Source: Deltaproteobacteria bacterium (GTDB taxonomy: Bacteria > Desulfobacterota > Desulfomonilia > UBA1062). From it: 54,894 bases of DNA. Within the stretch, counting starts at the first letter, position 1. Every line of letters begins with the position of its first letter. The translations under genes were made by a program, and so were the position numbers. The notes beneath the pieces are model-generated. The model made no database searches, was not told where the DNA came from, and saw only the letters and a list, made by a program, of their open reading frames with translations. Location: positions 1 to 54,894 of the forward strand of contig JAKPQL010000043.1 in the NCBI GenBank assembly GCA_029547045.1. Direction: 5' to 3'. Positions 32,954 through 41,193 of the stretch are shown here, piece after piece.

Positions 32954-33528
32954 GGGAGGCAACTGTCACCAGAAAGACCAGGGAGACCGAGATCACGGTG
33001 AGCGTCTGCCTCGACGGCGGCGATTTCAGCCTGAGCATCCCGTCCGGGTTTCTCACCCACATGCTCGATGCCTTTGCCAAGCATTCGGGCATCGGCCTGA
33101 GCGTGGACGCAAAGGGAGACGTGCACGTGGACCTGCACCACACCGTTGAGGACATCGGCATCGTGCTGGGCAAGGCCCTCAAGGGTGCCCTGGGTGAGAA
33201 ACGGGGCATCACCCGGTACGGACAGGCCAAGGTCCCCATGGACGAGACGCTGGTGGAGGCGTGCATCGACATCTCGGGCAGGCCGTTCATGGTCGTCCAC
33301 GGCGGGGATGTGTTCCACGGCATGGCCGGCGACCTTGACCTGGAACTGGTGCCAGAATTCTTCCGAGCCCTGGTCTTCAACGCGGGCATCACCTTGCATC
33401 TGACGGTGTGTGCCTCGGGCAACGGACACCACCTGGCCGAGGCCTGCTTCAAGGCCTTTGCCCGGGCGCTGAGGGAGGCACTGGCGGTCACGGGTACGGA
33501 CATACCGTCCACCAAGGCACACCTATGA
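32950..33528 (+). CDS. hisB: Imidazoleglycerol-phosphate dehydratase
   Basis: 192 residues, stand-alone IGPD (no phosphatase domain). The first domain has L-T-H-M-L-D-A-F-A-K-H-S-G and the metal motif D-L-H-H-T-V-E-D-I-G (about 64-73); the second has N-G-H-H-L-A-E-A-C-F-K-A-F-A-R-A-L (about 158-174). Family members usually read F-x-H-M-L, here L-T-H-M-L. It dehydrates IGP to imidazole acetol phosphate in histidine synthesis. 4-bp overlaps with alaS upstream and with the small gene downstream show tight coupling. Confidence 0.95.
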   Translation: MREATVTRKTRETEITVSVCLDGGDFSLSIPSGFLTHMLDAFAKHSGIGLSVDAKGDVHVDLHHTVEDIGIVLGKALKGALGEKRGITRYGQAKVPMDETLVEACIDISGRPFMVVHGGDVFHGMAGDLDLELVPEFFRALVFNAGITLHLTVCASGNGHHLAEACFKAFARALREALAVTGTDIPSTKAHL

Positions 33529-33782
33529 GGTTCTCCCCTTCCCGGGTGAAGACCTTTGACAGCCACAAGAGCCCCGGGCAACCGGTCTGGTTCGAGTGCA
33601 GGGGCCGGGGCCTCGAGATCGACGAGGTTCTGGAACACTGGAGCGAGGCGTACCGTGACCCGAGCTTTTTCCCGGACGAATACTACAAGGTGCGGGCCGA
33701 GGACACAAAGGTATACCTGCTGCGGTACTCGCACCTGTTCAAGAGCTGGTGGGTCATGGAATACGAGGTGCGGATCGCATGA
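33525..33782 (+). CDS. Small conserved-looking protein between hisB and hisA (DUF6504-like)
   Basis: 85 residues. Composition is Trp/Tyr/Phe/Arg-rich: V-W-F-E-C-R-G-R-G, I-D-E-V-L-E-H-W, Y-Y-K-V-R-A-E-D-T-K-V-Y-L-L-R-Y and W-W-V-M-E-Y-E-V. The V-x-x-W ... Y-x-V-x-x-E-D-x-x-x-x-L-R pattern recalls DUF6504 proteins, which are small and of unknown role; the match is from memory and tentative. ATGA overlaps at both ends (hisB and hisA) show that it is translated in the his operon. A role in histidine synthesis is not established. Confidence 0.75.
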   Translation: MRFSPSRVKTFDSHKSPGQPVWFECRGRGLEIDEVLEHWSEAYRDPSFFPDEYYKVRAEDTKVYLLRYSHLFKSWWVMEYEVRIA

Positions 33783-34510
33783 TCATCATCCCTGCCATCG
33801 ATCTGCACAAGGGCCAGGTGGTCCGCCTGAGGAAGGGCAGGTTCGACGAGGTGACGGTGTACGGCACGGACCCCGCGGCGGTGGCCAGATCCTTCCAGGA
33901 CGCGGGGGCGGAGCGCATCCACGTGGTGGACCTGGACGGGTCCGTGGAGGGCAGGGGCATGAACGTACAGGCCATCTCGTCCATCTGCGCAGAGGTGGGC
34001 GTGGAGGTGGAGCTGGGGGGCGGGATCCGCACCGTGCAGGCCGCGCGGGCCGCCTTCGACCTGGGTGTGACCTATGCCATCCTGGGCACGGTCACGGCCA
34101 GGGACCCGGCCACCACCGTTGCCATCCTGAAGCAGTTCCCGGGCAGGGTGGGAATCGGCATCGACGCCCTCGACGGCAGGGTGGCGGTGGGCGGGTGGAA
34201 GGAGCTCACCACCAGGACCGCATCCGAGCTGGCCAGGCAGTATGAGCCGTTTCATCCCGCGTTCATCGTCTATACCGACATCTCCCGGGACGGCATGCTC
34301 GCCGGGCCCAACATCGAGGCCACGGCAGCGCTTGCCCGGGAGGTGACGACCCCGGTGGTGGCCTCCGGAGGGGTGGGCGGCATGGAAGACATCCGCGCGC
34401 TCCTTGAGGCGGACGGCATCTTCGGGGCCATTGTGGGCAAGGCCGTCTACGAGGGCCGCGTGGATGTGGCCGAGGCTGTGCGGCTGAGCCGGCAAGCGGC
34501 CCGTCCGTGA
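33779..34510 (+). CDS. hisA: Phosphoribosylformimino-5-aminoimidazole carboxamide ribotide isomerase
   Basis: 243 residues, (beta/alpha)8 barrel. I-I-P-A-I-D-L-H-K-G-Q-V-V-R-L carries the first catalytic Asp; Y-T-D-I-S-R-D-G-M carries the second. Phosphate loops G-G-G-I-R and G-G-V-G-G are present. It isomerises ProFAR to PRFAR, the substrate of HisF/HisH (hisF is at 12.5 kb). ATG 33779 overlaps the preceding stop by 4 bp. V-D-L-D-G-S near residue 45 is family-typical and, together with the C-terminal D-I-S-R-D-G, distinguishes it from HisF. Confidence 0.95.
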   Translation: MIIIPAIDLHKGQVVRLRKGRFDEVTVYGTDPAAVARSFQDAGAERIHVVDLDGSVEGRGMNVQAISSICAEVGVEVELGGGIRTVQAARAAFDLGVTYAILGTVTARDPATTVAILKQFPGRVGIGIDALDGRVAVGGWKELTTRTASELARQYEPFHPAFIVYTDISRDGMLAGPNIEATAALAREVTTPVVASGGVGGMEDIRALLEADGIFGAIVGKAVYEGRVDVAEAVRLSRQAARP

Positions 34511-34566
34511 GACTGAAGTGGCAGTGTGCGGCACTGCCCGTTGACTTGTACGCAGGGAGGACTCGC

Positions 34567-34902
34567 ATGGACTGTATCTTCTGCAAGATCGTCAAGGGCG
34601 ACATACCATCAACCAAGGTGTACGAGGACGAGCTCGTGTATGCCTTCAACGACATACAGCCTCTTGCCCCGGTGCACGTGATCGTGGTGCCCAAGAAGCA
34701 CTGTGCAACGCTCAACGACCTGGACGACCGGGACACCTGGTTCTCCATGCTGAAGGCCGCACAACAGATCGCGAAACTCAAGGGCATCCACGAAAAGGGC
34801 TACCGCATCACGGTGAACTGCGGGCCCGACGGCACCCAGATCGTCATGCACCTGCACCTGCACGTGCTCGGAGGCAGGCTCCTGGAAAGCAAGATGGGCT
34901 GA
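34567..34902 (+). CDS. hinT: HIT-family nucleotide hydrolase (HinT-like)
   Basis: 111 residues. Begins D-C-I-F-C-K-I-V-K-G-D-I-P-S and ends with the histidine triad V-M-H-L-H-L-H-V-L-G-G-R (about 96-107). The size and N-terminal Cys-x-x-Cys pair match HinT, a purine nucleoside phosphoramidase and dinucleotide-type hydrolase. GGGAGG lies 6 nt upstream of ATG 34567. It follows hisA by 56 bp and may be the last gene of the operon. HIT genes next to hisA-type genes occur in many bacteria, where HisE/HisI are nearby; those are not seen here. Confidence 0.93.
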   Translation: MDCIFCKIVKGDIPSTKVYEDELVYAFNDIQPLAPVHVIVVPKKHCATLNDLDDRDTWFSMLKAAQQIAKLKGIHEKGYRITVNCGPDGTQIVMHLHLHVLGGRLLESKMG

Positions 34903-34919
34903 ATCCCCCTGGGGGAGGG

Positions 34920-36074
34920 TCAGTCCACGTGGACCACGAAGCCCGTCTGGTGCATGCCTTGGGGGTGCGTGGGCAGCCAGGGGAAGTGTGCGCTCTGGGA
35001 GAGCGGTTCGAGGATCCTGGCCGTGCGGGAGAGGTCCTTCGCGGCCAGGGCGATGGCCTTGAGCAGGTCGGTGCTGCCGAACTGGGCCGTGACGGGCGCC
35101 AGCGAGAACAGGACGCCCCCCGGCGAGACCCTTGCCATGGCGAGGTTCACCATCCGGCAGTGCTCCTCGAACTCGTTGCCGAAGGCGGGGGCGTCACAGA
35201 GCACCATGTCGTAGAGAGTCCTGTCGTCCGAGAGAAACCTCTGAGCCTCGTCCTTGACGTGCCTCCAGACAAAGGGTCTGATCCGGTGGAGCTCCATGTT
35301 CCGTTTGAGCAGCACCTGGGCCGGTGCGGATGAGTCCACGGACACCACGGATGCGGCGCCCCCGGCGAGCGCACTCACCGAGAACGACCCGGTGTACGAG
35401 AACAGGTCCAGGACCTGCTTGCCCTGGGCATGGGCCCTGATGCGCTGCCGGGTGAGGGAGTGCTCCAGGTAGAAGCCCGTGCGGTCGCCGGTGAGGACGT
35501 CCACGGCATACGCGAGTCCGTGCTCTTGCACCGTGGTCTCCCGTGACTCGAACTCGCCCCAGAGCGGTCCGCTGCAGGGCCTGAATCCCTCGTTGGAGCG
35601 AGTCCTGGTGTCGGAGCGCTCGAAGATGCAGCAGGCGGGGAATTCCGCGCGGAGCATATCCACCAGCTCCGCCTTGAAATCGTCCATGAACGGGGTGATG
35701 AGCTGCACCACCAGCACGTCGCTGTAGCGGTCCACCACCAGGCCGGGCAGCCTGTCGCCCTCGGCGTTGATGAGACGGTAGCAGGTAGTGTCCGGCGCGA
35801 CGATGCTGCGCCGCAGCGCCGCGGCGCTCCTGATCCTGTCAAGGAAGAAGGCCCTGTCCACGGGTTCCTTGCCCAGTGTCAGCACGCGGACGGCCAGCTG
35901 GGAGATGGGGTTGTACATGCCCTGGCAGACGAACTGGCCCTTGGCATTGAGCACCCTGCAGAGCCGGTCCTTCTCGGGCTCTCCCTGGACGTTGTCCACC
36001 GCCCCCGAGTAGATCCAGGGGTGCCCCTGCAGGGCCGGCATCTCCTTCTTGGGCTTGAGACGCACGATCAGCAT
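34920..36074 (-). CDS. rlmI: Class I SAM-dependent rRNA methyltransferase (RlmI-like)
   Basis: 384 residues. An N-terminal PUA domain (about 1-80: L-K-P-K-K-E, H-P-W-I-Y-S-G-A-V) precedes an EEHEE middle region and the SAM-binding Rossmann fold with V-L-D-L-F-S-Y-T-G-S-F-S (about 220-231) and a D-A-P-A-F-G motif in the position of the D-P-P-x-F of m5C methyltransferases. RlmI methylates C1962 of 23S rRNA. It is convergent with hinT, only 17 bp between stops. The substitution of Asp-Ala-Pro for Asp-Pro-Pro is noteworthy but the fold is clear. Confidence 0.88.
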   Translation of the reverse strand: MLIVRLKPKKEMPALQGHPWIYSGAVDNVQGEPEKDRLCRVLNAKGQFVCQGMYNPISQLAVRVLTLGKEPVDRAFFLDRIRSAAALRRSIVAPDTTCYRLINAEGDRLPGLVVDRYSDVLVVQLITPFMDDFKAELVDMLRAEFPACCIFERSDTRTRSNEGFRPCSGPLWGEFESRETTVQEHGLAYAVDVLTGDRTGFYLEHSLTRQRIRAHAQGKQVLDLFSYTGSFSVSALAGGAASVVSVDSSAPAQVLLKRNMELHRIRPFVWRHVKDEAQRFLSDDRTLYDMVLCDAPAFGNEFEEHCRMVNLAMARVSPGGVLFSLAPVTAQFGSTDLLKAIALAAKDLSRTARILEPLSQSAHFPWLPTHPQGMHQTGFVVHVD

Positions 36075-36155
36075 AGATCAGAGCCTTTAGCACAGTTTCC
36101 CGCGGTATGAAAGCAGGGAAAGGCGCCTGCCCCGCACGGGGATGCCGCTGCTCAC

Positions 36156-36671
36156 CTAGGGCTTGTCGAGCCCTGCACGCTCCTCGATGAAGGTGCACAG
36201 GGAATCGATCTCGTCAAACAGGAAGTTCCTGATGCCTGCGGTCACAGGGGTATTGCTGATGAGGGCGATGTACTCACCAAAGGGTTGTCCCAGGCAGAGC
36301 GGGGAGGTGTAGAGCGTGTCGTTGAACACCTCGATCTTGGAGAAGGGGCCGCTCTTGAACCCTTCCACGAGGACGAGGTCAACCCCGGAGGCTGCGACAA
36401 TGGCGAGGTAGTCGACGTCGGGCGGGGATTGCTCGTACATGAGCATGCCCTCCGGCGAGAAGAGGACGATCCTCCTTGCCCCGGCGTCTGCGAACCGGTG
36501 GGTATCCTTGCCCTGCCTGTCGCTGTAATGCATGTGCAGGCCGTGCTTCACCGCGGTGACGGTCCTGCCCCGGCGGGCGAGTTCAGCGATCACCCGTTCC
36601 ATCACCGTGGTCTTGCCGCTGTTCGTCCCCTGGGCGACAAAGGAAACTATGTTCCGGTATGCATCATGCAC
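36156..36671 (-). CDS. mobB: Molybdopterin-guanine dinucleotide biosynthesis protein B
   Basis: 171 residues from a GTG start, or 183 from TTG 36707. P-loop A-Q-G-T-N-S-G-K-T-T-V-M (Walker A) near the N-terminus and V-D-L-V-L-V-E-G-F-K as the Walker B-like element (about 110) fit MobB, a GTPase that assists MobA in making MGD cofactor. H-Y-S-D-R-Q-G-K-D-T-H-R-F-A-D-A-G-A is a family stretch. It adds to other molybdenum-linked genes in the window (Mop, ModE-like). No mobA or molybdoenzyme gene is adjacent. No strong ribosome-binding site is seen for either start. Confidence 0.88.
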   Translation of the reverse strand: MHDAYRNIVSFVAQGTNSGKTTVMERVIAELARRGRTVTAVKHGLHMHYSDRQGKDTHRFADAGARRIVLFSPEGMLMYEQSPPDVDYLAIVAASGVDLVLVEGFKSGPFSKIEVFNDTLYTSPLCLGQPFGEYIALISNTPVTAGIRNFLFDEIDSLCTFIEERAGLDKP

Positions 36672-36799
36672 AGGCTCTCTATAGTTCCCGGACTGCCGGG
36701 GAGTCAAGGACCACCAGTTTCAAGGGGACACTGAGGCGGGAGCGACCGTCCGGTCCTGAGAGACGAAGGGGTTTGCATGGAACATCTATATCCGCTACC

Positions 36800-37072
36800 A
36801 TGCGGGACATGTTCGAGCAGGCCTACACGGCGGATATCCTGAAGTGGGTGGCCCTGGTGTTCCTGGCCGGGTTCATAGGCTTTTTCGGGAAATACCTGGG
36901 CAGGGTGGTGCTCTCCCTGTTCCAGAAAATGCCGAGGCAAGAACCGGACCGGTCACCGGGGGGCCCGGACGGCGGTCCCGCAGCACAGATACAGGCCCTC
37001 AGGGATGAGGAGAAGCTGCGCAAGAAGGCCAGCAAGAATGCGGTCAAGGAGAGGAAAAAGCTCGGGAAGTGA
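36800..37072 (+). CDS. Small single-span membrane protein of unknown function
   Basis: 90 residues. One transmembrane helix (about 15-40: W-V-A-L-V-F-L-A-G-F-I-G-F-F-G-K) is followed by a polar linker and a strongly basic C-terminal helix (K-L-R-K-K-A-S-K-N-A-V-K-E-R-K-K). The layout resembles small inner-membrane proteins with a cytosolic charged helix, but I recognise no family. It is convergent with fliW and has no clear ribosome-binding site; a start at 36809 is possible. Confidence 0.55.
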   Translation: MRDMFEQAYTADILKWVALVFLAGFIGFFGKYLGRVVLSLFQKMPRQEPDRSPGGPDGGPAAQIQALRDEEKLRKKASKNAVKERKKLGK

Positions 37073-37099
37073 TCCGGCGGGGCGAGGTCCCTGGCCGGC

Positions 37100-37546
37100 T
37101 CATGCCGGCTGGGCCGGCTGTTCCGAGACCACCGGGTGCCGGTGGGAGTAGCTCTGCTTGTCACAGATGATCTGCACGGCGCAGCGGTTCTGGGCATTGA
37201 TGATGATGGGCCCGAGCAGGTTGATGGTCATGCGCCGGGGATCTGTCTTCGGGATGGTGACGATGCAGACCACTTCGAGATTTTCGGCCTGCAGGGCATC
37301 GAGCTCCTTCAGGACGTTCTCGTCCACGTCCACACGGTAGTCGGCCTTGACGAGCTGCGGATTCATGACCACGAAGGCCAGGTCTCCGTCCTCCACGCTC
37401 TGGAGCCAGAAGAACGGGGAGTTCTCGCTGTGGGGAAACAGGACATAGCGCTTGTTCTTGGCAAACCCCAGGATGCCCCTTGGGAAGGTGATGACCTTGT
37501 CCTCCTGCACGTCTATCTTTCCGAACCGGAGCGTCTGTATGTCCAA
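37100..37546 (-). CDS. fliW: Flagellar assembly factor FliW
   Basis: 148 residues. Matches FliW: F-G-x-I-D-V near the N-terminus, I-T-F-P-R-G-I-L-G-F (about 20-29), F-W-L-Q-S-V-E-D-G-D-L-A-F-V-V, and N-L-L-G-P-I-I-I-N. FliW binds flagellin and sequesters CsrA to couple filament assembly to flagellin translation. It is downstream of flgL by 10 bp. csrA, which usually follows fliW, is not present here, so the usual flgL-fliW-csrA set is broken after fliW. The C-terminal 12 residues are Ser/Pro/Ala-rich and probably flexible. Confidence 0.92.
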   Translation of the reverse strand: MDIQTLRFGKIDVQEDKVITFPRGILGFAKNKRYVLFPHSENSPFFWLQSVEDGDLAFVVMNPQLVKADYRVDVDENVLKELDALQAENLEVVCIVTIPKTDPRRMTINLLGPIIINAQNRCAVQIICDKQSYSHRHPVVSEQPAQPA

Positions 37547-37556
37547 GCTATTCCCC

Positions 37557-38651
37557 CTAGATATAGTCTACCAGGCTCAAGCCCGTGATCATGGAGGCGC
37601 TCTTCAGGGCGGCCTCGTAAATGGTCTGCTGGTTCTGAAGCGAGGTGATGGCCTCTGCGTAGTCGAGGTCCTCAATGTTCGAGACCATTTCCGTCGTATC
37701 CACCCGGGAGGTCTCGAGGATGGACTTCGTGTTGTCGAGCTTGTTCGTTATGGCACCGACCTTCGCGAGGTTGTCCGAGAGGACCTTGCCGGCGTCCTCG
37801 ATGGCACCCAGCTGGGCGCTTATCGCATCGGGGTCGTTGGCGCGGAGCGCCCGCTCGAGGCGCAGCAGGGACATGAACACATCGCCCTGCGGATTGGTGA
37901 ACAGCTCGCTGCCCGGGATGTTGACCTGTGCGGTGGATTCCTTGCCGATCTGCATGGAGAATGTGGACTCGTTGCCCTGGTACACGGACGACCACTGCCC
38001 GTCGGTATACACGTAGGCGGTGTTCCGGTCGTTCACGATCACGGCCGAGCCGTTGGCCGGGGCGCCCTGGTCCACCCAGGTGGCGCTGAGAGCGTCGTAC
38101 TGCCAGATGTGGTCGTCGTCCGTGTCGAGGTACCGGTCACCGTCGGCAGGCGCGGCAGGTGGTGCGCTCGCCATGGTGGCCACGTCCTCCTCCAGCTGCT
38201 CGACGTCCACCAGGAGGAAGGGCAGGTTCTGGGTCATGGTCCCGCCGAAGATATACTTGTTGCCATACTTGGCATTGGCCTGGGACAGGACCATGGACCG
38301 CAGCTCCTTGACCTCCTCGGCGGCACCCGAGCGGGTTTCCGCCGTGGACGTGGCGGATGCCTGCTGGACCGCGAGCTCGGAAGCCCGGGCCAGGATATTG
38401 TCCGTTTCCTGGAGGATGGAGTCCATCCGGTTAAGCCAGCCGTTGGCGTAATCGATGGATTTCTTGTACTGGGTGAAGGAATTCAGTTCGGTCCGGTAGA
38501 TGAGCACGCTGGACATGCCGATGGGGTCTTCCGAGGGCGTGTCGATGCGCTTGCCGGACGAGATCTGGTTGTTGAGCCGGAACATCTTTTCCGTGTTCTG
38601 GCCCAGGTCCTTCACCAGCTGATAGTAGAGGAACCGGTTGCTTACCTTCAT
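37557..38651 (-). CDS. flgL: Flagellar hook-filament junction protein FlgL
   Basis: 364 residues. The N-terminal flagellin-like helix (M-K-V-S-N-R-F-L, L-N-N-Q-I-S-S-G-K-R-I-D-T-P-S-E-D-P) and the C-terminal helix (I-T-S-L-Q-N-Q-Q-T-I-Y-E-A-A-L-K-S-A) match FlgL. The middle contains an inserted segment (about 165-225) with D-T-D-D-D-H-I-W-Q-Y-D and T-D-G-Q-W-S-S-V, Trp/Asp-rich, which is not part of short FlgL proteins (~300 residues) and probably forms a surface domain. FlgL joins hook and filament. It is the first gene of the flgL-fliW unit; a sigma28-like promoter candidate lies just upstream. Confidence 0.92.
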   Translation of the reverse strand: MKVSNRFLYYQLVKDLGQNTEKMFRLNNQISSGKRIDTPSEDPIGMSSVLIYRTELNSFTQYKKSIDYANGWLNRMDSILQETDNILARASELAVQQASATSTAETRSGAAEEVKELRSMVLSQANAKYGNKYIFGGTMTQNLPFLLVDVEQLEEDVATMASAPPAAPADGDRYLDTDDDHIWQYDALSATWVDQGAPANGSAVIVNDRNTAYVYTDGQWSSVYQGNESTFSMQIGKESTAQVNIPGSELFTNPQGDVFMSLLRLERALRANDPDAISAQLGAIEDAGKVLSDNLAKVGAITNKLDNTKSILETSRVDTTEMVSNIEDLDYAEAITSLQNQQTIYEAALKSASMITGLSLVDYI

Positions 38652-38660
38652 ATGTCTTCC

Positions 38661-38688
38661 TTATCGGTCATTGTAGGGGCACTCTTTA
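38661..38688 (-). promoter_or_regulatory. Sigma28-like promoter candidate upstream of flgL
   Basis: Minus strand: TAAA (38685-38688), 16 nt, ACCGATAA (38661-38668). This resembles the flagellar sigma28 consensus TAAA-N15-GCCGATAA with one base mismatch and spacing one longer than usual. The -10 part lies only 10 bp from the flgL start, so a transcript from it would have almost no leader. Confidence 0.35.
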
Positions 38689-38798
38689 CAGTGAGCAAGG
38701 GGCCTGCCAGCTCCCTAACATTCAGGAATTCCTGGGGATCGGAAATACGGGGTGTGGAAAAGACTGCCTAGGGAGCGGTATTCTTTGCCGTGCCCTTT

Positions 38799-38831
38799 AA
38801 AAAACCCCCGCGCCCCGGCCCTGTTCCGGGG
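38799..38831 (-). terminator. Rho-independent terminator of mtaD
   Basis: On the minus strand a CCCCGG/CCGGGG stem (38826-38831 with 38813-38818) and a G-rich stretch run into TTTTTT (38799-38804), 13 bp after the mtaD stop. Confidence 0.6.
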
Positions 38832-38843
38832 TCATGGCGCGGC

Positions 38844-40130
38844 TCAGCCCCGGCTGATATGCTGCTGGATGGAGCGGCACTCCCTGATGAGGGCGTCCTC
38901 GTCCACGGTGAGCGACCGGTAGTCCTTCACCACGACTTTCCCGTCGATGACCACGTCCTTCACGTTGCCACCCGTTGCGGCATAGATCACGTGGGACACG
39001 GGATTGTGCACCGGCACCATGTTGGGGGCCTTTCCGTCGAGCACGGTGATATCCGCGGGCCTGCCAGGCTCGAGCACACCGCCCGCGAACCCCAGGGCCC
39101 GTGCACCGTTGCGGGTGACCATAGCCAGGGCAGTGCACTCGTCGAGCACGGTCGGGTCCATGCAGGTGATCTTGTGGAGCTTGGCCACGGTGGAGATCTC
39201 GCTGATGATGTCGAGGTTGTTGTTGCTGGCGCACCCGTCCGTGCCCACGGATACGTTCACCCCGGCCTCGATCATCCGGGGTACGGGCGCGATGCCGCTG
39301 GCCAGCTTCATGTTGCTCTCCGCGTTGTGGGACACGGACACCTTCCTCTTCGCCAGCAGATCGATCTCAGCCTCGCTGAGAACCACACAGTGGGCGGCAA
39401 GGGTCCGTTCGCTCAGGCACCCGAGCGAGTCCAGGAGTTCTACCGGAGACATGGAGTGGTCCCGGCGGACCTGCTCCACCTCGGAGGCGGTCTCGCTGAG
39501 ATGGATCTGGAAGGCCAGGTCGTATTCCTCGGCCAGGGCATAGGCGGCGCTCAGGATGGCTGGGGTGCAGGTGTAGGCCGCGTGGGGGAACACCGTGGGC
39601 CGGACGAGACGGTCGTCCTTCCACCGCTCGATGAAGGAGCGGTTGTGGTCGATGGTACGCTTCGGGTCCTTCAGCGACGGGGTGGGAAACTGGAGGATAC
39701 CCTCGCCGATCCATGCCCGGATTCCCACCTCTTTCGCCGCCCTGCCCACCTCGTCCTCGTAGAAGTAGCCGTCGCAGAAGGCGGTGGTGCCGGAACGGGT
39801 CATCTCCCAGGCGGCGAGCAGCGATCCGACGTAGACGAAATCCCTGTTCACGTGCTTGGCCTCGGCGGGGAAGATGTAGTCCTGGAGCCAGGTCATGAGG
39901 GGGAGGTCGTCGGCCATTCCCCGGAACAGGGTCATGGGGGCGTGGGTGTGGGTGTTGATGAGCCCGGGCATGACGATGTCCTGCGGCCCGCCCAGCACCG
40001 AAGTGATGTCCGGCGGGAGATCCGCAGTGATGGCGGAGATGGTGGAATCCTCCACGATGACGTAGTGGTCCTTCAGGACACTCCTGGCATGGGTGATGAC
40101 GTGGCCTCCCTGCACGGCGAATCTGCTCAT
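38844..40130 (-). CDS. mtaD: 5-methylthioadenosine/S-adenosylhomocysteine deaminase family amidohydrolase
   Basis: 428 residues. TIM-barrel amidohydrolase: metal motif G-L-I-N-T-H-T-H (about 55-62), H-L-S-E-T-A-S-E-V (third His, ~198), A-A-H-C-V-V-L (His, ~225) and S-V-G-T-D-G-C-A-S-N-N (Asp, ~285). The S-N-N-N-L-D region matches MTA/SAH deaminases. It deaminates methylthioadenosine or S-adenosylhomocysteine, linking to methionine salvage. ATG 40130 has GAGGAG at the right distance; ATG 40136 is too close. It is last in recR-mtaD order on the minus strand, 13 bp after recR. Confidence 0.88.
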   Translation of the reverse strand: MSRFAVQGGHVITHARSVLKDHYVIVEDSTISAITADLPPDITSVLGGPQDIVMPGLINTHTHAPMTLFRGMADDLPLMTWLQDYIFPAEAKHVNRDFVYVGSLLAAWEMTRSGTTAFCDGYFYEDEVGRAAKEVGIRAWIGEGILQFPTPSLKDPKRTIDHNRSFIERWKDDRLVRPTVFPHAAYTCTPAILSAAYALAEEYDLAFQIHLSETASEVEQVRRDHSMSPVELLDSLGCLSERTLAAHCVVLSEAEIDLLAKRKVSVSHNAESNMKLASGIAPVPRMIEAGVNVSVGTDGCASNNNLDIISEISTVAKLHKITCMDPTVLDECTALAMVTRNGARALGFAGGVLEPGRPADITVLDGKAPNMVPVHNPVSHVIYAATGGNVKDVVIDGKVVVKDYRSLTVDEDALIRECRSIQQHISRG

Positions 40131-40143
40131 GGACATCTCCTCT

Positions 40144-40758
40144 TCACATTTCCCTGACGCCCCGGCGGTACCGAAGGGCGCTGGCAAGGGTCACCTGGTC
40201 CATGTACTTGAGTTCCCCCCCCATGGGGACGCCCGAGGCGATCCTGCTCACCACGACGTTCAGCCCGGCGTCCTGAATCATCTTGGCGATGTAGTGGAAG
40301 GTCCCCTCGCCCTCCACGGAGGGATTGGTGGCCACGATCACCTCGCTCACCCCGGGCTGCCGGATCCTCTCCATGAGCTCAGCGAGACGGATGTCGTCGG
40401 GCCCGACGCCGCCCAGCGGCGATATGAGGCCGTGGAGGACATGGTAGAGCCCCCTGTACGCGTTGGCCGACTCAAGGGCCAGGACATCGCTGGGCTCCTC
40501 CACCACGCAGATCTGGCTCCTGTCCCGGTAGGGGTTGCTGCACACCGCGCACCGGACACGGTCCGTGAGGTTATAGCACACCGGGCAAAGCCTGATCTGC
40601 TCGCGCACCGTCTTCAGGACCGCCGAGAGCTCTTCGGGCAGGTTTCCCTTGTCCGCCAGGATGAAGAGCGCGAGCCTCGTGGCGGTCTTCTCCCCGATGC
40701 CGGGGAGCCGCTTGAGCGCGTCGATGAGGTCCCGCAGGGGCTTGGGATAAGGGTCCAT
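40144..40758 (-). CDS. recR: Recombination mediator protein RecR
   Basis: 204 residues. Helix-hairpin-helix start (L-K-R-L-P-G-I-G-E-K-T-A-T-R-L), four-cysteine zinc finger (C-P-V-C and C-A-V-C, about 58-73), Toprim domain with V-V-E-E-P-S-D-V and A-T-N-P-S-V-E-G-E-G-T, all standard for RecR. With RecF or RecO it loads RecA on gapped DNA. ybaB starts upstream with 1 bp between genes, as in many bacteria; dnaX, the usual third member of this cluster, is missing. Confidence 0.96.
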   Translation of the reverse strand: MDPYPKPLRDLIDALKRLPGIGEKTATRLALFILADKGNLPEELSAVLKTVREQIRLCPVCYNLTDRVRCAVCSNPYRDRSQICVVEEPSDVLALESANAYRGLYHVLHGLISPLGGVGPDDIRLAELMERIRQPGVSEVIVATNPSVEGEGTFHYIAKMIQDAGLNVVVSRIASGVPMGGELKYMDQVTLASALRYRRGVREM

Positions 40759-40759
40759 G

Positions 40760-41077
40760 TCAGGGGAGCTGGAAGGGAAGCGGGATGCCGCCGGTAAGCT
40801 GTTTCATCTCTTCGGCCGCCAGTTCCCGGGACCGGCGCATGCCCTGGTTCACCGCGGTGAGGATGAGGTCCTGGAGCATGGGGATGTCCCGGGGGTCCAC
40901 GCACAGCGGGTCCAGGGTTATGGATACGAGTTCCTGCACACCGTTCACCGTGACAGTGACCATGCCGCCGCCGGTGTCCGCGCTCACGGTCTGGCGCCTG
41001 AGGCGCTCCTGGAGTTCCTTGATGCGTCCCTGCAGGTGCTGGGCCTGCTTGAGCAGTTCCTTGAAGTCCATTTCCAT
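40760..41077 (-). CDS. ybaB: YbaB/EbfC family nucleoid-associated protein
   Basis: 105 residues. N-terminal L-K-Q-A-Q-H-L-Q-G-R-I-K-E-L-Q helix, G-G-G-M-V-T-V-T-V-N-G beta segment and the M-L-Q-D-L-I-L-T-A-V-N-Q-G helix are typical of YbaB, a dimeric tweezer-like DNA-binding protein. It is upstream of recR with 1 bp spacing. Start at ATG 41077 is preceded by a GGAAATGG stretch, not a strong ribosome-binding site. A 26-bp perfect hairpin lies 117 bp upstream in the divergent spacer. Confidence 0.92.
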   Translation of the reverse strand: MEMDFKELLKQAQHLQGRIKELQERLRRQTVSADTGGGMVTVTVNGVQELVSITLDPLCVDPRDIPMLQDLILTAVNQGMRRSRELAAEEMKQLTGGIPLPFQLP

Positions 41078-41193
41078 GGCCGGTACGTTACCCAGGAAGT
41101 GCGGGGCGTGTCAAGGCGGCCCTGGTGGTGGGCGGGAAACCCCCGGAGAATTAGATGAATGAATATCGGGGTACGTTGACATCCAGGTTCTGT

